This document shows, in pieces, positions 40,698 to 49,577 of a DNA stretch of 50,038 nucleotides. Source of the DNA: a virus; IMG/VR virus record IMGVR_UViG_3300042890_000639, positions 1-50,038 of that record; one strand, 5' to 3'. How positions within the stretch are numbered: position 1 is the stretch's first letter; every line of letters begins with the position of its first letter. A program made the position numbers and the translations under genes. The notes under the pieces were generated by a model, which worked only from the letters and a program-made list of their open reading frames with translations, made no database searches and had not been told where the DNA came from.

Positions 40698-40930
40698 GCG
40701 CGCCCCTCTCCCTCGGCAAATACGATCTCTGGGAACTCTGCGACGTCGAGTTCGTCGAGAGCGACGGACTCGTCTACGGACTAACCGAGTGCTGTCAGGC
40801 GTCCGCGACGGGGACCGACGACGGTACTGCCTGTCGCTCGTGCTACGAGCCCGTTGCCGACTCGCTCGGATCCTGCTGGACGGTCGCCGAGTTCGACGTC
40901 TACCTCGAGCGAACAGGACAGCGCAAGTGA
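40694..40930 (+). CDS. Small cysteine-containing protein, unknown
   Basis: A 78-residue acidic protein with CC, then CRSC, then one more Cys, which could bind zinc (LTECCQASATGTDDGTACRSC is the relevant region, about residues 32-52). No family recognised. Confidence 0.55.
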   Translation: MSAPLSLGKYDLWELCDVEFVESDGLVYGLTECCQASATGTDDGTACRSCYEPVADSLGSCWTVAEFDVYLERTGQRK

Positions 40931-41511
40931 GCGAGCCGATCGTCTACAAGATCACGACGGAGTTCGTGACCGACCGCACCCTCGAGATCGAGGAGCTGGT
41001 CGCCCTCGCGCAGTCCTCCTACCGCAAGGTTGTCGAACCCGACGCGGACTCAATGGACGAGGACGAGCCTTACGTCGTCGTCGATCCTGTCCTCCGCGTC
41101 TGGGCTGGCGACAACGAGATCGGCGGTCTCAACCCCAAGCCCGTGTACCACGTCTACCTTGCCTTCTACGAAATGTACGAGAAGGACAACCGAGGCACGA
41201 CCCGAGACGTAGCTGACGACTTTTACGAGGAGTGTTTCATTTCGTGGGACGACGCGAACGTACGATCCGACTTCTACCTCGATCAGTACGAAGGCTTCGA
41301 CGGAGTCCGTATCGTCTCGGGCGTACGCATGATCACGGTCTCCGCGCGGATCCACGAGATCCTCTCTAAGAGTGATTGGGGAACGAGCAACTGGGAGAGC
41401 TGGACGCTCGAGGATCACAAGGAATGGATCAGGTGGTGCGAGGAGGAACGCTGGAACAGCGACAATCGCGTTGCCGAACATCTGAGATACAGGACCATGA
41501 CCCGTCCATAG
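40927..41511 (+). CDS. Unknown acidic protein
   Basis: A 194-residue acidic protein starting at GTG in the previous stop. It contains a beta-rich middle (PYVVVDPVLRVWAGD) and a helical C-terminus rich in Trp and Glu. No family recognised. Last gene before a terminator. Confidence 0.6.
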   Translation: MSEPIVYKITTEFVTDRTLEIEELVALAQSSYRKVVEPDADSMDEDEPYVVVDPVLRVWAGDNEIGGLNPKPVYHVYLAFYEMYEKDNRGTTRDVADDFYEECFISWDDANVRSDFYLDQYEGFDGVRIVSGVRMITVSARIHEILSKSDWGTSNWESWTLEDHKEWIRWCEEERWNSDNRVAEHLRYRTMTRP

Positions 41512-41531
41512 TCAACCCTGTATCTCCGATC

Positions 41532-41560
41532 CGACCCTCGACTCCCTGAGTCGAGGGTCG
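41532..41560 (+). terminator. Hairpin terminator with T-rich tail
   Basis: A perfect 12-base-pair stem (41532-41543 with 41549-41560, arm CGACCCTCGACT), 5-base loop, followed by TTTCGTTTCT. The clearest factor-independent terminator in the window. Confidence 0.92.
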
Positions 41561-41569
41561 TTTCGTTTC

Positions 41570-41578
41570 TGCTAGCAT
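41570..41578 (+). promoter_or_regulatory. Extended -10 promoter of the methyltransferase-like gene
   Basis: TGC directly before TAGCAT (41573-41578), immediately after the terminator. The start codon lies about 40 bases downstream behind GAGGAGAG. Confidence 0.5.
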
Positions 41579-41625
41579 TTGCTGAGCGAGGATCGCGACG
41601 TCGCGGACCCGATCGAGGAGAGACA

Positions 41626-42366
41626 TTGACGACCAAGACAGCACTCATCTGCGGTAGGTATCTCCTCCCCGTCAAGCAAGGCGAAGTCAGGAAGGTCGGA
41701 GAGGGACGCGCTCTCGGCTACTACGAATACATCAACTCGCGCACCCTCGAGACAGGCAAGAACCTCCTCTGCGTACAGCATCTCTTGCGAATGCTTCCAA
41801 CGGGGCTGTCTGTAATCGAGCCCTTTGGCGGAGTCGGAGCGTTCTCAGCTCTGATCCAAGGGCAAGTGGAACCGCGCAGTCACAAGATCTACGAGATTGA
41901 CGAGCCCTGTCTCTCTCAACTCGAGTTTGCGTTCGCCGATCGAGCTGGCGTCGAGGTGTCCTACGGGAACGCTCACGATCTCCTCGGAACGGAACGCGCC
42001 GACCTTTACGTCTGCGACTTCCCGTTTATGACGATCAAGCGATACGAGGAATGGGGACAGGAGTGGAGGCGTATGACAGCGCAGGAGCCACAAGCGATCC
42101 TGTGGATGGACGGAGCCGTCTCGTACCTACATCTCCACACGGACAACTACTCGAGGCTTAGCGGTATGACGGTAACTCGCGACCCTCTCACTTACGCTCA
42201 CGCTATGTCCGCGAAGCTCTACGAGGACACGGGCTACAGCATTGTCGCGACAGCCTACTCTCACGCCTGCTCCTACTTCCTTGCGAAAAAGGGCGCGCCG
42301 AGAGAGATCTCGATCGTGAAGTTCCCAGCAGGATCCGGAGAAAAGGGCTACAAGTGGGTGCGGTAA
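41626..42366 (+). CDS. Methyltransferase-like protein with DFPF motif
   Basis: A 246-residue Rossmann-like protein starting at TTG behind GAGGAGAG. IEPFGGVGAFS at residues 64-74 resembles the SAM-binding motif I, YEID at 89-92 the acidic end of the second strand, and CDFPF at 130-134 sits where DNA amino-methyltransferases have (D/N/S)PP(Y/F). The changed second position (F for P) may mean altered substrate or loss of activity. It lies between the lysis region and the capsid protease. Its target, DNA or protein, is unknown. Confidence 0.65.
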   Translation: MTTKTALICGRYLLPVKQGEVRKVGEGRALGYYEYINSRTLETGKNLLCVQHLLRMLPTGLSVIEPFGGVGAFSALIQGQVEPRSHKIYEIDEPCLSQLEFAFADRAGVEVSYGNAHDLLGTERADLYVCDFPFMTIKRYEEWGQEWRRMTAQEPQAILWMDGAVSYLHLHTDNYSRLSGMTVTRDPLTYAHAMSAKLYEDTGYSIVATAYSHACSYFLAKKGAPREISIVKFPAGSGEKGYKWVR

Positions 42367-42418
42367 TACGCATTGACGGGAAGGAGATCTTAGGTCCTAG
42401 CACGTCGGCTACTTCGAG

Positions 42419-42427
42419 TGCTACATT
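42419..42427 (+). promoter_or_regulatory. Extended -10 promoter of the capsid protease gene
   Basis: TGC before TACATT (42422-42427), with ATG 42435 exactly eight bases on and no Shine-Dalgarno: a leaderless start. The in-frame upstream codons from 42354 are therefore untranslated in this transcript. Confidence 0.6.
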
Positions 42428-42434
42428 GACTACT

Positions 42435-44546
42435 ATGAGACTCCAGATCGTTCCAGTCGTCGATGACCCGAAAGGGCGCGACCTCGACGTCCTCGGTCAA
42501 TCTGTATCCGTCGAGGTAGAGGTCGAGGTCAACAAGGGCGACAAGGAAGGCGAGGAGGAGACTCTCGAGTCCTGTCCTCCAGCCACGCAGGACGTCGCTC
42601 TCAATCTCAAGAACCGCGAGAAGTCGATCAAGGTCGCAGCTTACGGACCTCTCAACCCGAGCGAACCGAACGAGGACTTCTGGCAGGTCAAGGCGGACCG
42701 CTGGAAGGTAACAATCGACGAAGCCAAGACAGCCCTCTGCGGTAACTGCGCCGCGTTCGATACGACCGATCCAATGCGATCCTGTATCGAGACAGGACTC
42801 TCAGGTGAGAGCGATGAGTGGTCGGCTGTCGACGCTGGCGACCTCGGCTACTGTGAGGTATTCGACTTCAAATGCGCGTCAGCTCGTACCTGCGACGCTT
42901 GGATCGCTAGATCGGAAGGACAGATGATGATGGACCCCGAGGACGAGATGCTTCCTGACGACGTCGAGGAGGACTTCCACACGATGATGGTTCTCGAAGG
43001 TGTATGGACTGGAGACGGACGCTACATCGAGGAAGGCGCTCTCGGTTGGAGAGATCTCCCTCTGCCTCTTATGGCGACGGACCGCACTACCGAGGGTCAC
43101 ATGAACGCGGTACTGATCGGTCGTCTCACACGGATCGAGCGAATGGGTCGAGAGATCCACGCCTACGGCTCCTACGTCAAGACTGACGATCCTTCCGCGA
43201 TGAGCCTACAGAACCTTGTAAGGAACGGAGAGCTGCGCGGAGTCTCTGTCGACCTCGACTCCCTCGAGTACGAGGTAATCGTTCCTACAGAAGCTCCTAC
43301 AGAGACTCTCGATCCTGCTACGGGCGAGGTCGCTGTCTCGATGGACGATCTCAAGATGAGAGTCACCTCGGCTCGCGTAATGGGCGCGACGGTCGTCCCG
43401 TTCCCTGCCTTCCAAGAAGCCTTTATCGAGAACGTCGCCGCGCTCACCGCGTCGATCGCTGTCCGTCCCGAGGTAACGGGCTGGATCTCGCAGTTCGCCT
43501 CCTACTCTGACATTGACTTCACACCTCCGCAGGGAGCGCGTGACGAAGCCGAAAAAGGTCTCGAGTGGCGTTCGGAGTTTGGTCGAGGAGGAACCGAGGT
43601 CGGAGTCGCTCGCGCTCGCGACATCTCGAACGGGAAGTCTCTCTCTCCCGACACCATTACGCGAATGGTCTCTTACTTCGCTCGTCACGAGGTCGATAAG
43701 CAGGGGACAGGCTGGAGCCCCGGCGAGGACGGATTCCCTTCGGCAGGTCGTATTGCTTGGGCACTCTGGGGAGGAGATCCCGGAATGACGTGGGCAAACA
43801 AGATCAAGAACTCGATGAGCACACGAGACGAGCGAGGCTCGATCGTCGCCTCGGGACACCCGATCGAGGCTCCCGTCGTTCCTCCTTCCTCGTGGTTCGC
43901 TAATCCTCGACTGACTGAGCCGACTCCTCTGACGGTTGACGACTCGGGACGCGTCTACGGACATCTCGCGGTATGGGGACAATGTCACGTTGGCTTCGGC
44001 GATCGCTGTATCCAACCTCCTCACAGCCCTGCCGCATACGCGCACTTCCTCACGGGCGAGATCCTCTGCGACGACGGCTTCCGCTTCCCCGTCGGACAGA
44101 TCACAATGAACTCAGGACACGCTCCGCAGAGCGCCTCCGCGAGTCAGACCGCCGCTCACTACGACAATACGGCGCTGGCAGCTGCCGACGTTACGGCTGG
44201 AGAGGACGACTTCGGGATCTGGGTCTCGGGCGCTCTCCGCACAGGGCTCGACGCCTCGGACATTCGTGCGCTTATGGCTTCCGACGTCTCAGGCGACTGG
44301 CGACGGATCGGAGGATCCCTCGAACTCGTCGCTGTCCTCGCAGTAAATGTTCCGGGCTTCCCCAAGATCCGCGTGAAGGAGTCCCTCGGACTCGTCGCCT
44401 CTCTGTCGCTACCTGCGTACGAGGGAGACAATAAGCACCGCGAGGATCTACTCGCTCGAGCCGCCCACCGTATCGCGACCTCGATCGGGCGCTCGAAAAC
44501 AGATCGTATTGCCGAAATCGCTCGGCGTATTAAGGGAGATAAGTAA
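42435..44546 (+). CDS. Multidomain capsid maturation protease
   Basis: A 703-residue protein. After a Cys-rich domain (about residues 95-160, CGNCAAFD, YCEVFDFKC, RTCDAW) comes a herpes/HK97-like S78 protease core: H222 in EGHMNAVLIG and S271 in LRGVSVDL, 49 residues apart exactly as H65 and S114 in HK97. Then follow a phage domain (about 385-470) with ARARDISNGKSLSP and AWALWGGDPGMTW, and a C-terminal domain (about 500-670) with GHLAVWGQCHVGF, HYDNTA and SGDWRRIGG that recurs in actinophage head proteins. It should trim scaffold from the capsid. The start follows the leaderless promoter; length is far above the 200 residues of simple proteases. Confidence 0.85.
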   Translation: MRLQIVPVVDDPKGRDLDVLGQSVSVEVEVEVNKGDKEGEEETLESCPPATQDVALNLKNREKSIKVAAYGPLNPSEPNEDFWQVKADRWKVTIDEAKTALCGNCAAFDTTDPMRSCIETGLSGESDEWSAVDAGDLGYCEVFDFKCASARTCDAWIARSEGQMMMDPEDEMLPDDVEEDFHTMMVLEGVWTGDGRYIEEGALGWRDLPLPLMATDRTTEGHMNAVLIGRLTRIERMGREIHAYGSYVKTDDPSAMSLQNLVRNGELRGVSVDLDSLEYEVIVPTEAPTETLDPATGEVAVSMDDLKMRVTSARVMGATVVPFPAFQEAFIENVAALTASIAVRPEVTGWISQFASYSDIDFTPPQGARDEAEKGLEWRSEFGRGGTEVGVARARDISNGKSLSPDTITRMVSYFARHEVDKQGTGWSPGEDGFPSAGRIAWALWGGDPGMTWANKIKNSMSTRDERGSIVASGHPIEAPVVPPSSWFANPRLTEPTPLTVDDSGRVYGHLAVWGQCHVGFGDRCIQPPHSPAAYAHFLTGEILCDDGFRFPVGQITMNSGHAPQSASASQTAAHYDNTALAAADVTAGEDDFGIWVSGALRTGLDASDIRALMASDVSGDWRRIGGSLELVAVLAVNVPGFPKIRVKESLGLVASLSLPAYEGDNKHREDLLARAAHRIATSIGRSKTDRIAEIARRIKGDK

Positions 44547-44731
44547 TGGGCTGTGGCTGTCGCAAGAACACGGGGACCGACGCTCGTCGCGTCAACGACG
44601 CCTCTGGCGCTTATCAAGTGTGGCGCAACGGCTCCTACACGGGACGCGCTTTCGCCTCGATCGGATCCGCGCAGACCTATGCGAACCGCATCGGCGGAGA
44701 GGTCCGTACAGCCCCTACAGAAAATACCTGA
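44546..44731 (+). CDS. Small head-operon protein, unknown
   Basis: A 61-residue protein beginning MGCGCRKNTG, with an AYQVWRNGSYTGRAF segment. It sits between capsid protease and major capsid genes in many actinophages; the role is unknown. Starts on the last base of the protease stop. Confidence 0.65.
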   Translation: MGCGCRKNTGTDARRVNDASGAYQVWRNGSYTGRAFASIGSAQTYANRIGGEVRTAPTENT

Positions 44732-44737
44732 CAATCG

Positions 44738-44767
44738 TTGACACTCGCGCCGATCGAGTGTTACAGT
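44738..44767 (+). promoter_or_regulatory. Strong late promoter of the capsid operon
   Basis: TTGACA at 44738-44743, 18-base spacer, TACAGT at 44762-44767. Transcription should start near 44774, giving a leader of about 93 bases before the major capsid ATG with GGAGA at 44856-44860. The spacer lacks the shared palindrome, so this promoter is under other control. Confidence 0.75.
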
Positions 44768-44866
44768 CATTACAAGCTTCTGTACGCCTAGCGACAGAAC
44801 AGCGAACTTGGGCAAGGCTCGGATCGCGTCTAAAGCAATCATTCCTACTTTTGACGGAGAACCCAG

Positions 44867-46453
44867 ATGCAAACCCAAATGCCCACCGACATTGTCAGCG
44901 CAACAGACGAGGACCTCGCTACAACCGAGTCTCAACTCGTTGCCGAGTTCGACAAGATGATTGACGAAGGCTCGTCAGACGTCGCTGTCCTTACCGAGAT
45001 CGCAGAAGCGATCGAGACCGTTCGCGCAGAGTCGAACAATCGCGCAGTAGCCGCAGAGGAAGCAGCTCAGGCTGTCGCTCTCCTCGCTGAGCGCATTCGC
45101 CCTGTCGCCGAGACAGATCCCGAGGACGACTCGCAAGAAGCCGAAGATGCTCCAGAAGCATCACAAGAAATCACCGCAACGGAAGTTGCCGAAACAGAGG
45201 AGCGTGAACTCGTGACCGCGAGCGCAGACAAGTCAACCGTAAAGGCTCCGTCAGCTCGTGCTGTAGCACGTCGCTCACCTAGCCCCGAAGCACCGAAGCC
45301 AACCGCTGAAGTCGTCATCACAGCAGCTGCGGACATTCCGGGCTACGCAGGTGGCGCGTCGATCGACAAGATCGGATTGGCGAAGGCGATGCACTCGAAG
45401 GCTCGCACCCTCTCCAACGGCTCAGGCTTCGTTCCTGTTGCTTCGATCCAGATCCCGAACGAGAACAAACTCGGCGCGGACCTCTCTTACAACATGGACG
45501 TTCTCGACCGTGTCACCGATCCTGCTCAGTCATTGACTGCGGCTGGCTGGTGTGCTCCAAGCAACAACCTCTACACCTTGTTCGGTATCGAATCGGGCGA
45601 CGGTCTTATCGACCTCCCGACCGTTCAGATCACCCGAGGCGGACTCAACGTGCCGAACTTCATCGGCATCACCGCCGCCGACAATGCGCTGTGGAACTGG
45701 ACAGAAGCCGATCAGGACGACGCAGAAGCAACTAAGCCTTGTCTCTACATTCCTTGCCCTAGCTTCACGGACTACCGTCTCGCCGCTGAGGGTCTCTGCT
45801 TGACCAACGGCAACCTGACGGACCGCGCGTTCCCTGAACTGACGGCTCGCTTCGTCGGTCTCACGATCAACGCTCACCTCCACCGTCTCTCGGGCGTCAT
45901 CATTCAGGAGATCGTCGACTCGGCGACAGCCGTCTCAGTAGCGGCTGTCGACTCGTCGGCTGGAGGAACAATCCTCAACGCGATCGACCTTCAGGTCGCT
46001 GACTACCGTTCGCAGTATCGCATGGCAGTCAACTCTGTCCTCGAGGCTGTGTTCCCACTCTGGACTAAGGAACTGATCCGCGCCGACTTCGCAATGCGTA
46101 ACGCCGCTGGCTACAGCAACGTGACCGACGCCGACATTGACGCGCACTTCGCGGCTCGCAAGGTCCGCGTTCAGTTCGTTCACGACTATCAGCCAATGTA
46201 CGTCTCGTCACCGCGCCTGTCGTTTCCAGCGTCGCTCCAGTTCTTGCTGTATCCAGCAGGTGGCTACGTACGTGGCGACGGTGGCACGATCGACCTCGGA
46301 GTCGTCCGCGACAGCGTTCTCAACGCAACCAACGACTACACAGCCGCTTGGACCGAGCAGCTGTACCTCGTTGCTCAGCTCGGACCTGACGCTCGTAAGG
46401 TAACTGTTGGCTACGACGTAAATGGCGTAACGGGCTGTTGCCCAGTCGCCTAG
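44867..46453 (+). CDS. Major capsid protein with N-terminal scaffold domain
   Basis: A 528-residue HK97-type capsid protein. Residues about 1-150 are acidic, helical and Ala/Glu-rich, the delta/scaffold region expected to be removed by the upstream protease; the folded shell domain follows (IPNENKLGADLSYNM, then FPELTARFVGLTINAHLHRLSG, VRVQFVHDYQPMYV near the C-terminus). High similarity in pattern to actinophage capsids and the strong promoter with long leader support it. The cleavage site may lie near residues 150-165. Confidence 0.85.
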   Translation: MQTQMPTDIVSATDEDLATTESQLVAEFDKMIDEGSSDVAVLTEIAEAIETVRAESNNRAVAAEEAAQAVALLAERIRPVAETDPEDDSQEAEDAPEASQEITATEVAETEERELVTASADKSTVKAPSARAVARRSPSPEAPKPTAEVVITAAADIPGYAGGASIDKIGLAKAMHSKARTLSNGSGFVPVASIQIPNENKLGADLSYNMDVLDRVTDPAQSLTAAGWCAPSNNLYTLFGIESGDGLIDLPTVQITRGGLNVPNFIGITAADNALWNWTEADQDDAEATKPCLYIPCPSFTDYRLAAEGLCLTNGNLTDRAFPELTARFVGLTINAHLHRLSGVIIQEIVDSATAVSVAAVDSSAGGTILNAIDLQVADYRSQYRMAVNSVLEAVFPLWTKELIRADFAMRNAAGYSNVTDADIDAHFAARKVRVQFVHDYQPMYVSSPRLSFPASLQFLLYPAGGYVRGDGGTIDLGVVRDSVLNATNDYTAAWTEQLYLVAQLGPDARKVTVGYDVNGVTGCCPVA

Positions 46454-46495
46454 TCGATCCGTACACGAAACTTCACTTGAGATAGGACAGCACGA

Positions 46496-47281
46496 ATGGG
46501 ACAGAACCTCCAAAACTGGCAGTTAGTAGAACAGCCCGTTGTAGTTCCACACCCATTCGGGCTGTTCTCTCAGGCGGAACCTCGTCTGACAACAGATGAG
46601 CATTGGCGTCTCGGAGTCCAATGGCAAACGCAAGCCTGTATCCAAGACTTCGTAACCGCAGGTCCGTGTATCGAAAACGATCCGAACCCGTTGACGTCAA
46701 ACTCCGCTTGTACCATCAAGCAGTACGAACCGTTCACCGTCTACGCCTACAATACGGACGCGATTCCGGGACACTCGCTCGCCGAGCACCGTGATCAGAC
46801 CGTCCAGAGGCTCGTCAACGCAGAGCAACTCGCTGTCGAGCGTCGTTTCTGGACAATGCTCAACGCGGACCTCGACGCAACGATCAACGCAACCGCCTAC
46901 ACCCCGACCTACGCTCTCGCTGTCGCCGAACACGCGATCGCCGAGGCGTATCCGGGTACGGGCATGATCCACATGAGCCGTCAAGCTGCCACGATCCTGT
47001 GGGCAAACCTTGTCGTATCAGGCGGAAAGATGCAGACGCTCCTCGGAACGCCTGTCGTGATCGGCGCTGGCTATGACAATGCCGACGGAGCGCCTGTCGC
47101 TACCTCAGCTCTAATCGCTACGGGTCCTGTCGTCCTCTATCGGGGCGACATTGACACCCGTGAGCAGGCAATCAACCTCGCTCATAACGAAGTGTCTTAC
47201 ATCGCCCAACGGGACTACGTCCTCGGTTGGGATTGTCAGGCAATAAAAGTAACTACAACCCTCGACCGCCCCGTCTCGTAA
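46496..47281 (+). CDS. Second abundant head/virion protein candidate
   Basis: A 261-residue protein directly after the capsid gene. It has NTDAIPGHSLAEHRDQTVQRL and QLAVERRFWTMLNADLDATI in its middle, and beta-rich ends. Actinophages often encode a second structural protein here, of unsettled role; a pentamer-specific shell protein or head decoration are options. Expression from the strong capsid promoter suggests abundance. Confidence 0.6.
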   Translation: MGQNLQNWQLVEQPVVVPHPFGLFSQAEPRLTTDEHWRLGVQWQTQACIQDFVTAGPCIENDPNPLTSNSACTIKQYEPFTVYAYNTDAIPGHSLAEHRDQTVQRLVNAEQLAVERRFWTMLNADLDATINATAYTPTYALAVAEHAIAEAYPGTGMIHMSRQAATILWANLVVSGGKMQTLLGTPVVIGAGYDNADGAPVATSALIATGPVVLYRGDIDTREQAINLAHNEVSYIAQRDYVLGWDCQAIKVTTTLDRPVS

Positions 47282-47293
47282 AAGGAAACAATC

Positions 47294-47950
47294 ATGGCAA
47301 CTCAGATCCTCAAGTCAATCAAGGGCAAGACTGTCCGCCTTACTCGTCTCGACTCGTGCGGTGACGTAGTGTTCGGCTCCTGCTCCTCGATCGTCTCAGA
47401 CTGCTTTATCAGCGTCACCCTCTCGGGCGAGTTCGAAGCTGGAACCGAGTATGTCCAGAAGTCAGCGTGGGGCGACCTCTGTATCAACGACCTCGACCCC
47501 GACATTCTCAAGCGAGTAAATGTCTCGATTGACTTCGCGGAACTCAACCCCGACGCTCTCGACTTCATCACAGCCTCGAACCCTGTCGTCTCGGGATCCG
47601 ACACGATCGGAGCCTCTTGGGGAACTGATCCGAACGAGACATCGTTCGCGCTCGAGGTCTGGACCAAGCGCACAGGCGTCGACTGCGACCCGAACGATCC
47701 AGAGTGGGGATACTTCTCAGTTCCTTACGTTCGTAATGGGAAGCTCGACGGAGATCTCGTAATCGAAAACGGAATGCTCACCGCAACGGTCGTTGGTGCG
47801 GCTTTCGGCGCTCCTGCTTCGTGGGCAGGAACTCCCTACGCCACTAACCCTTTCGTAGTCAACTTCCCAGCCGGAGACATTTTCGGTATGGTCGTGACAA
47901 CGACTCAACCTCCTTCCGACACCGGCGGTTGCGTCGCTCTCGCCGACTAG
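47294..47950 (+). CDS. Putative major tail tube protein
   Basis: A 218-residue beta-rich protein (KTVRLTRLDSCGDVVFGSC start, SVTLSGEFEAGTEYVQKSAWG, then VSIDFAELNPDALDFIT). The pattern and size fit actinophage tail tube subunits, and the gene lies in the head-tail operon. A capsid decoration protein is the main alternative. Seven cysteines are unusual for a tube protein. Confidence 0.65.
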   Translation: MATQILKSIKGKTVRLTRLDSCGDVVFGSCSSIVSDCFISVTLSGEFEAGTEYVQKSAWGDLCINDLDPDILKRVNVSIDFAELNPDALDFITASNPVVSGSDTIGASWGTDPNETSFALEVWTKRTGVDCDPNDPEWGYFSVPYVRNGKLDGDLVIENGMLTATVVGAAFGAPASWAGTPYATNPFVVNFPAGDIFGMVVTTTQPPSDTGGCVALAD

Positions 47951-48007
47951 ATCATCTCAATCTCTCAGGAGAAGTAATACGGCGTAAGAAAGGTAGGAGG
48001 TCTAGCC

Positions 48008-48718
48008 ATGAACTGCGATGATTGGTCGGTCCAATACCCTTGTGACGTCAGTACCGAGGATCCCGAACTCGTCGATCTCGCTCGTCAGTCCGCTCAGCAA
48101 ATGCTGTGGGCGCTGTCGGGACGTCGCTACGGTATCTGTACGACGACCGAGGAATACTCAATGCCTTGCGCTGGAGGCTGTGCGTTCCCTTGGGGATACG
48201 ACTTCGGTCCGGGCGTCGAGTGGAGGCTCCAACGTGATTGGGGACTTGCCTACCCTCGTCTCTGTTGTCGGATCCGACTCGCTCAGGCTCCTGTCCGATC
48301 CGTCGAATTAGTCATCGTCAACGGAGAGGTCCTCGATCCCGATGAGTATCAACTCCAACGCGGTCAGCTCGCTCGCCTCGGTCAATGCTTCCCCTGCGAA
48401 CAGGAGTGCGACGTCGCTCCGATTATGGTTACTTACACCTACGGCATCGACGTCCCTGCGCTTGGGCAGCTCGCCCTCGGAGAACTTACCTGCGAGCTTC
48501 TAGCAGGTCTAAACGGAGGAGACTGCCGTCTCCCCTCGAACGCTGTCTCTGTTACGCGACAGGGCGTTACAGTCGACTTAGGTGACGCCGCTGTTCTTAT
48601 GGCGCAGAACCGTATCGGTCTCCCGATCTCGGACGCCTTTATTCGCTCGGTCAACCCCGGCAAACTACATCAGCCGTCTGGGGTCTACTCGCCAGACGTT
48701 CCTCGGAGAGTTCGTTGA
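48008..48718 (+). CDS. Head-to-tail adaptor-like protein
   Basis: A 236-residue protein behind a strong TAGGAGG site. The first 60 residues are helical (EDPELVDLARQSAQQMLWALSG), typical of gp6/gp15-like head-tail adaptors; the rest is unusually rich in cysteine (about 12), with RLCCRIRLAQAPV. It should form a ring under the portal. It overlaps the next gene by four bases. Confidence 0.7.
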   Translation: MNCDDWSVQYPCDVSTEDPELVDLARQSAQQMLWALSGRRYGICTTTEEYSMPCAGGCAFPWGYDFGPGVEWRLQRDWGLAYPRLCCRIRLAQAPVRSVELVIVNGEVLDPDEYQLQRGQLARLGQCFPCEQECDVAPIMVTYTYGIDVPALGQLALGELTCELLAGLNGGDCRLPSNAVSVTRQGVTVDLGDAAVLMAQNRIGLPISDAFIRSVNPGKLHQPSGVYSPDVPRRVR

Positions 48719-49215
48719 GTGATCGTCGATCTCCGCAATCCGTCTCGAACTGGCTCCTCTGTCTAATCGACGAGGCGCTCGTACAGGCTGGACGAGACAC
48801 AATCAACCGCGCATACGTCGCGGCAGGACAGATTGCTTGGGACGATTGTTGCGGAATGCTCGTCGTCGGTCCCGAGCGCGTGTACCGATCGGTCCAGTTT
48901 CCTAACGAAGCGAACGGACCTGAGTATTGCGATAAGGGCGACCTCACTCTCGATCTCGTCGTCGTCCTTGTCCGTTGCGTACCCGTCGTCAACGATCGAG
49001 GACAGGCTCCCTCGAGCAAGGATCTCAACGACTCGTATCAGAGCCTCCTCGAGGACGCGGCGATCGTATGGAACACAATCGACTGCGCGGATCTACCTTC
49101 GGATTGGCAGAGGGCAAACCTCTCTCAGTCTTTCGTAGGCGCTCAGGGAGGCTGTATCGGAGTCGAAACTCGAGTTACAATCGGGCTGTCACAGAAGGTC
49201 TGGAGTATCGCATGA
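48715..49215 (+). CDS. Head-tail joining/neck protein
   Basis: A 166-residue protein starting at TTG in the previous stop behind GGAG. Mixed alpha/beta with LTLDLVVVLVRCVPVVNDRGQAPSS in the middle, as in actinophage neck or tail terminator proteins. Position between the adaptor and a small tail protein supports this. Cysteines are again frequent. Confidence 0.65.
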   Translation: MSDRRSPQSVSNWLLCLIDEALVQAGRDTINRAYVAAGQIAWDDCCGMLVVGPERVYRSVQFPNEANGPEYCDKGDLTLDLVVVLVRCVPVVNDRGQAPSSKDLNDSYQSLLEDAAIVWNTIDCADLPSDWQRANLSQSFVGAQGGCIGVETRVTIGLSQKVWSIA

Positions 49216-49577
49216 GTATCCCTACGAAGCCTGCGGCGACGTGGCGTATCCTCGTCGATCAGGGCAAGACATTTGATCGCACAATCATTTACAAGGTCGG
49301 CGGAGTCCCCTTCGATAACACGGGCTACGAAGCTCGTATGCAGGTCCGACGGAACTACAACTCTGTTACGCCTGCGCTGTCGCTGTCCTCTGTCGGCGGA
49401 GAGATTGTCCTCGGCGGTGCGAACGGTCAGATCGGCTGGAACGTGTCGGCGGTGGACATGGAGGACATCAACGGAGAGTACGTCTACGATCTCGAACTCT
49501 ACGATCCCACCGACGTCGACATCGTGATTGGAGTTGTTCGAGGGACCCTCGTCTCACGCACAGAGGTAACGCATTGA
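49212..49577 (+). CDS. Small beta-rich tail/fibre-attachment protein
   Basis: A 121-residue protein resembling BppU N-terminal-like modules: [36 protein letters not shown] is the conserved region (residues about 10-45, key elements [10 protein letters not shown] and G-x-x-ARMQVR). Such modules dock fibres on the tail tip. It directly precedes and overlaps the collagen-like fibre gene, so it may anchor that fibre. Confidence 0.7.
   Translation: MSIPTKPAATWRILVDQGKTFDRTIIYKVGGVPFDNTGYEARMQVRRNYNSVTPALSLSSVGGEIVLGGANGQIGWNVSAVDMEDINGEYVYDLELYDPTDVDIVIGVVRGTLVSRTEVTH

Noticed and set aside
42354-42434. Upstream in-frame extension of the capsid protease
   Set aside because: It overlaps the previous gene and contains the extended -10 box; ATG 42435 is spaced as in other leaderless genes.
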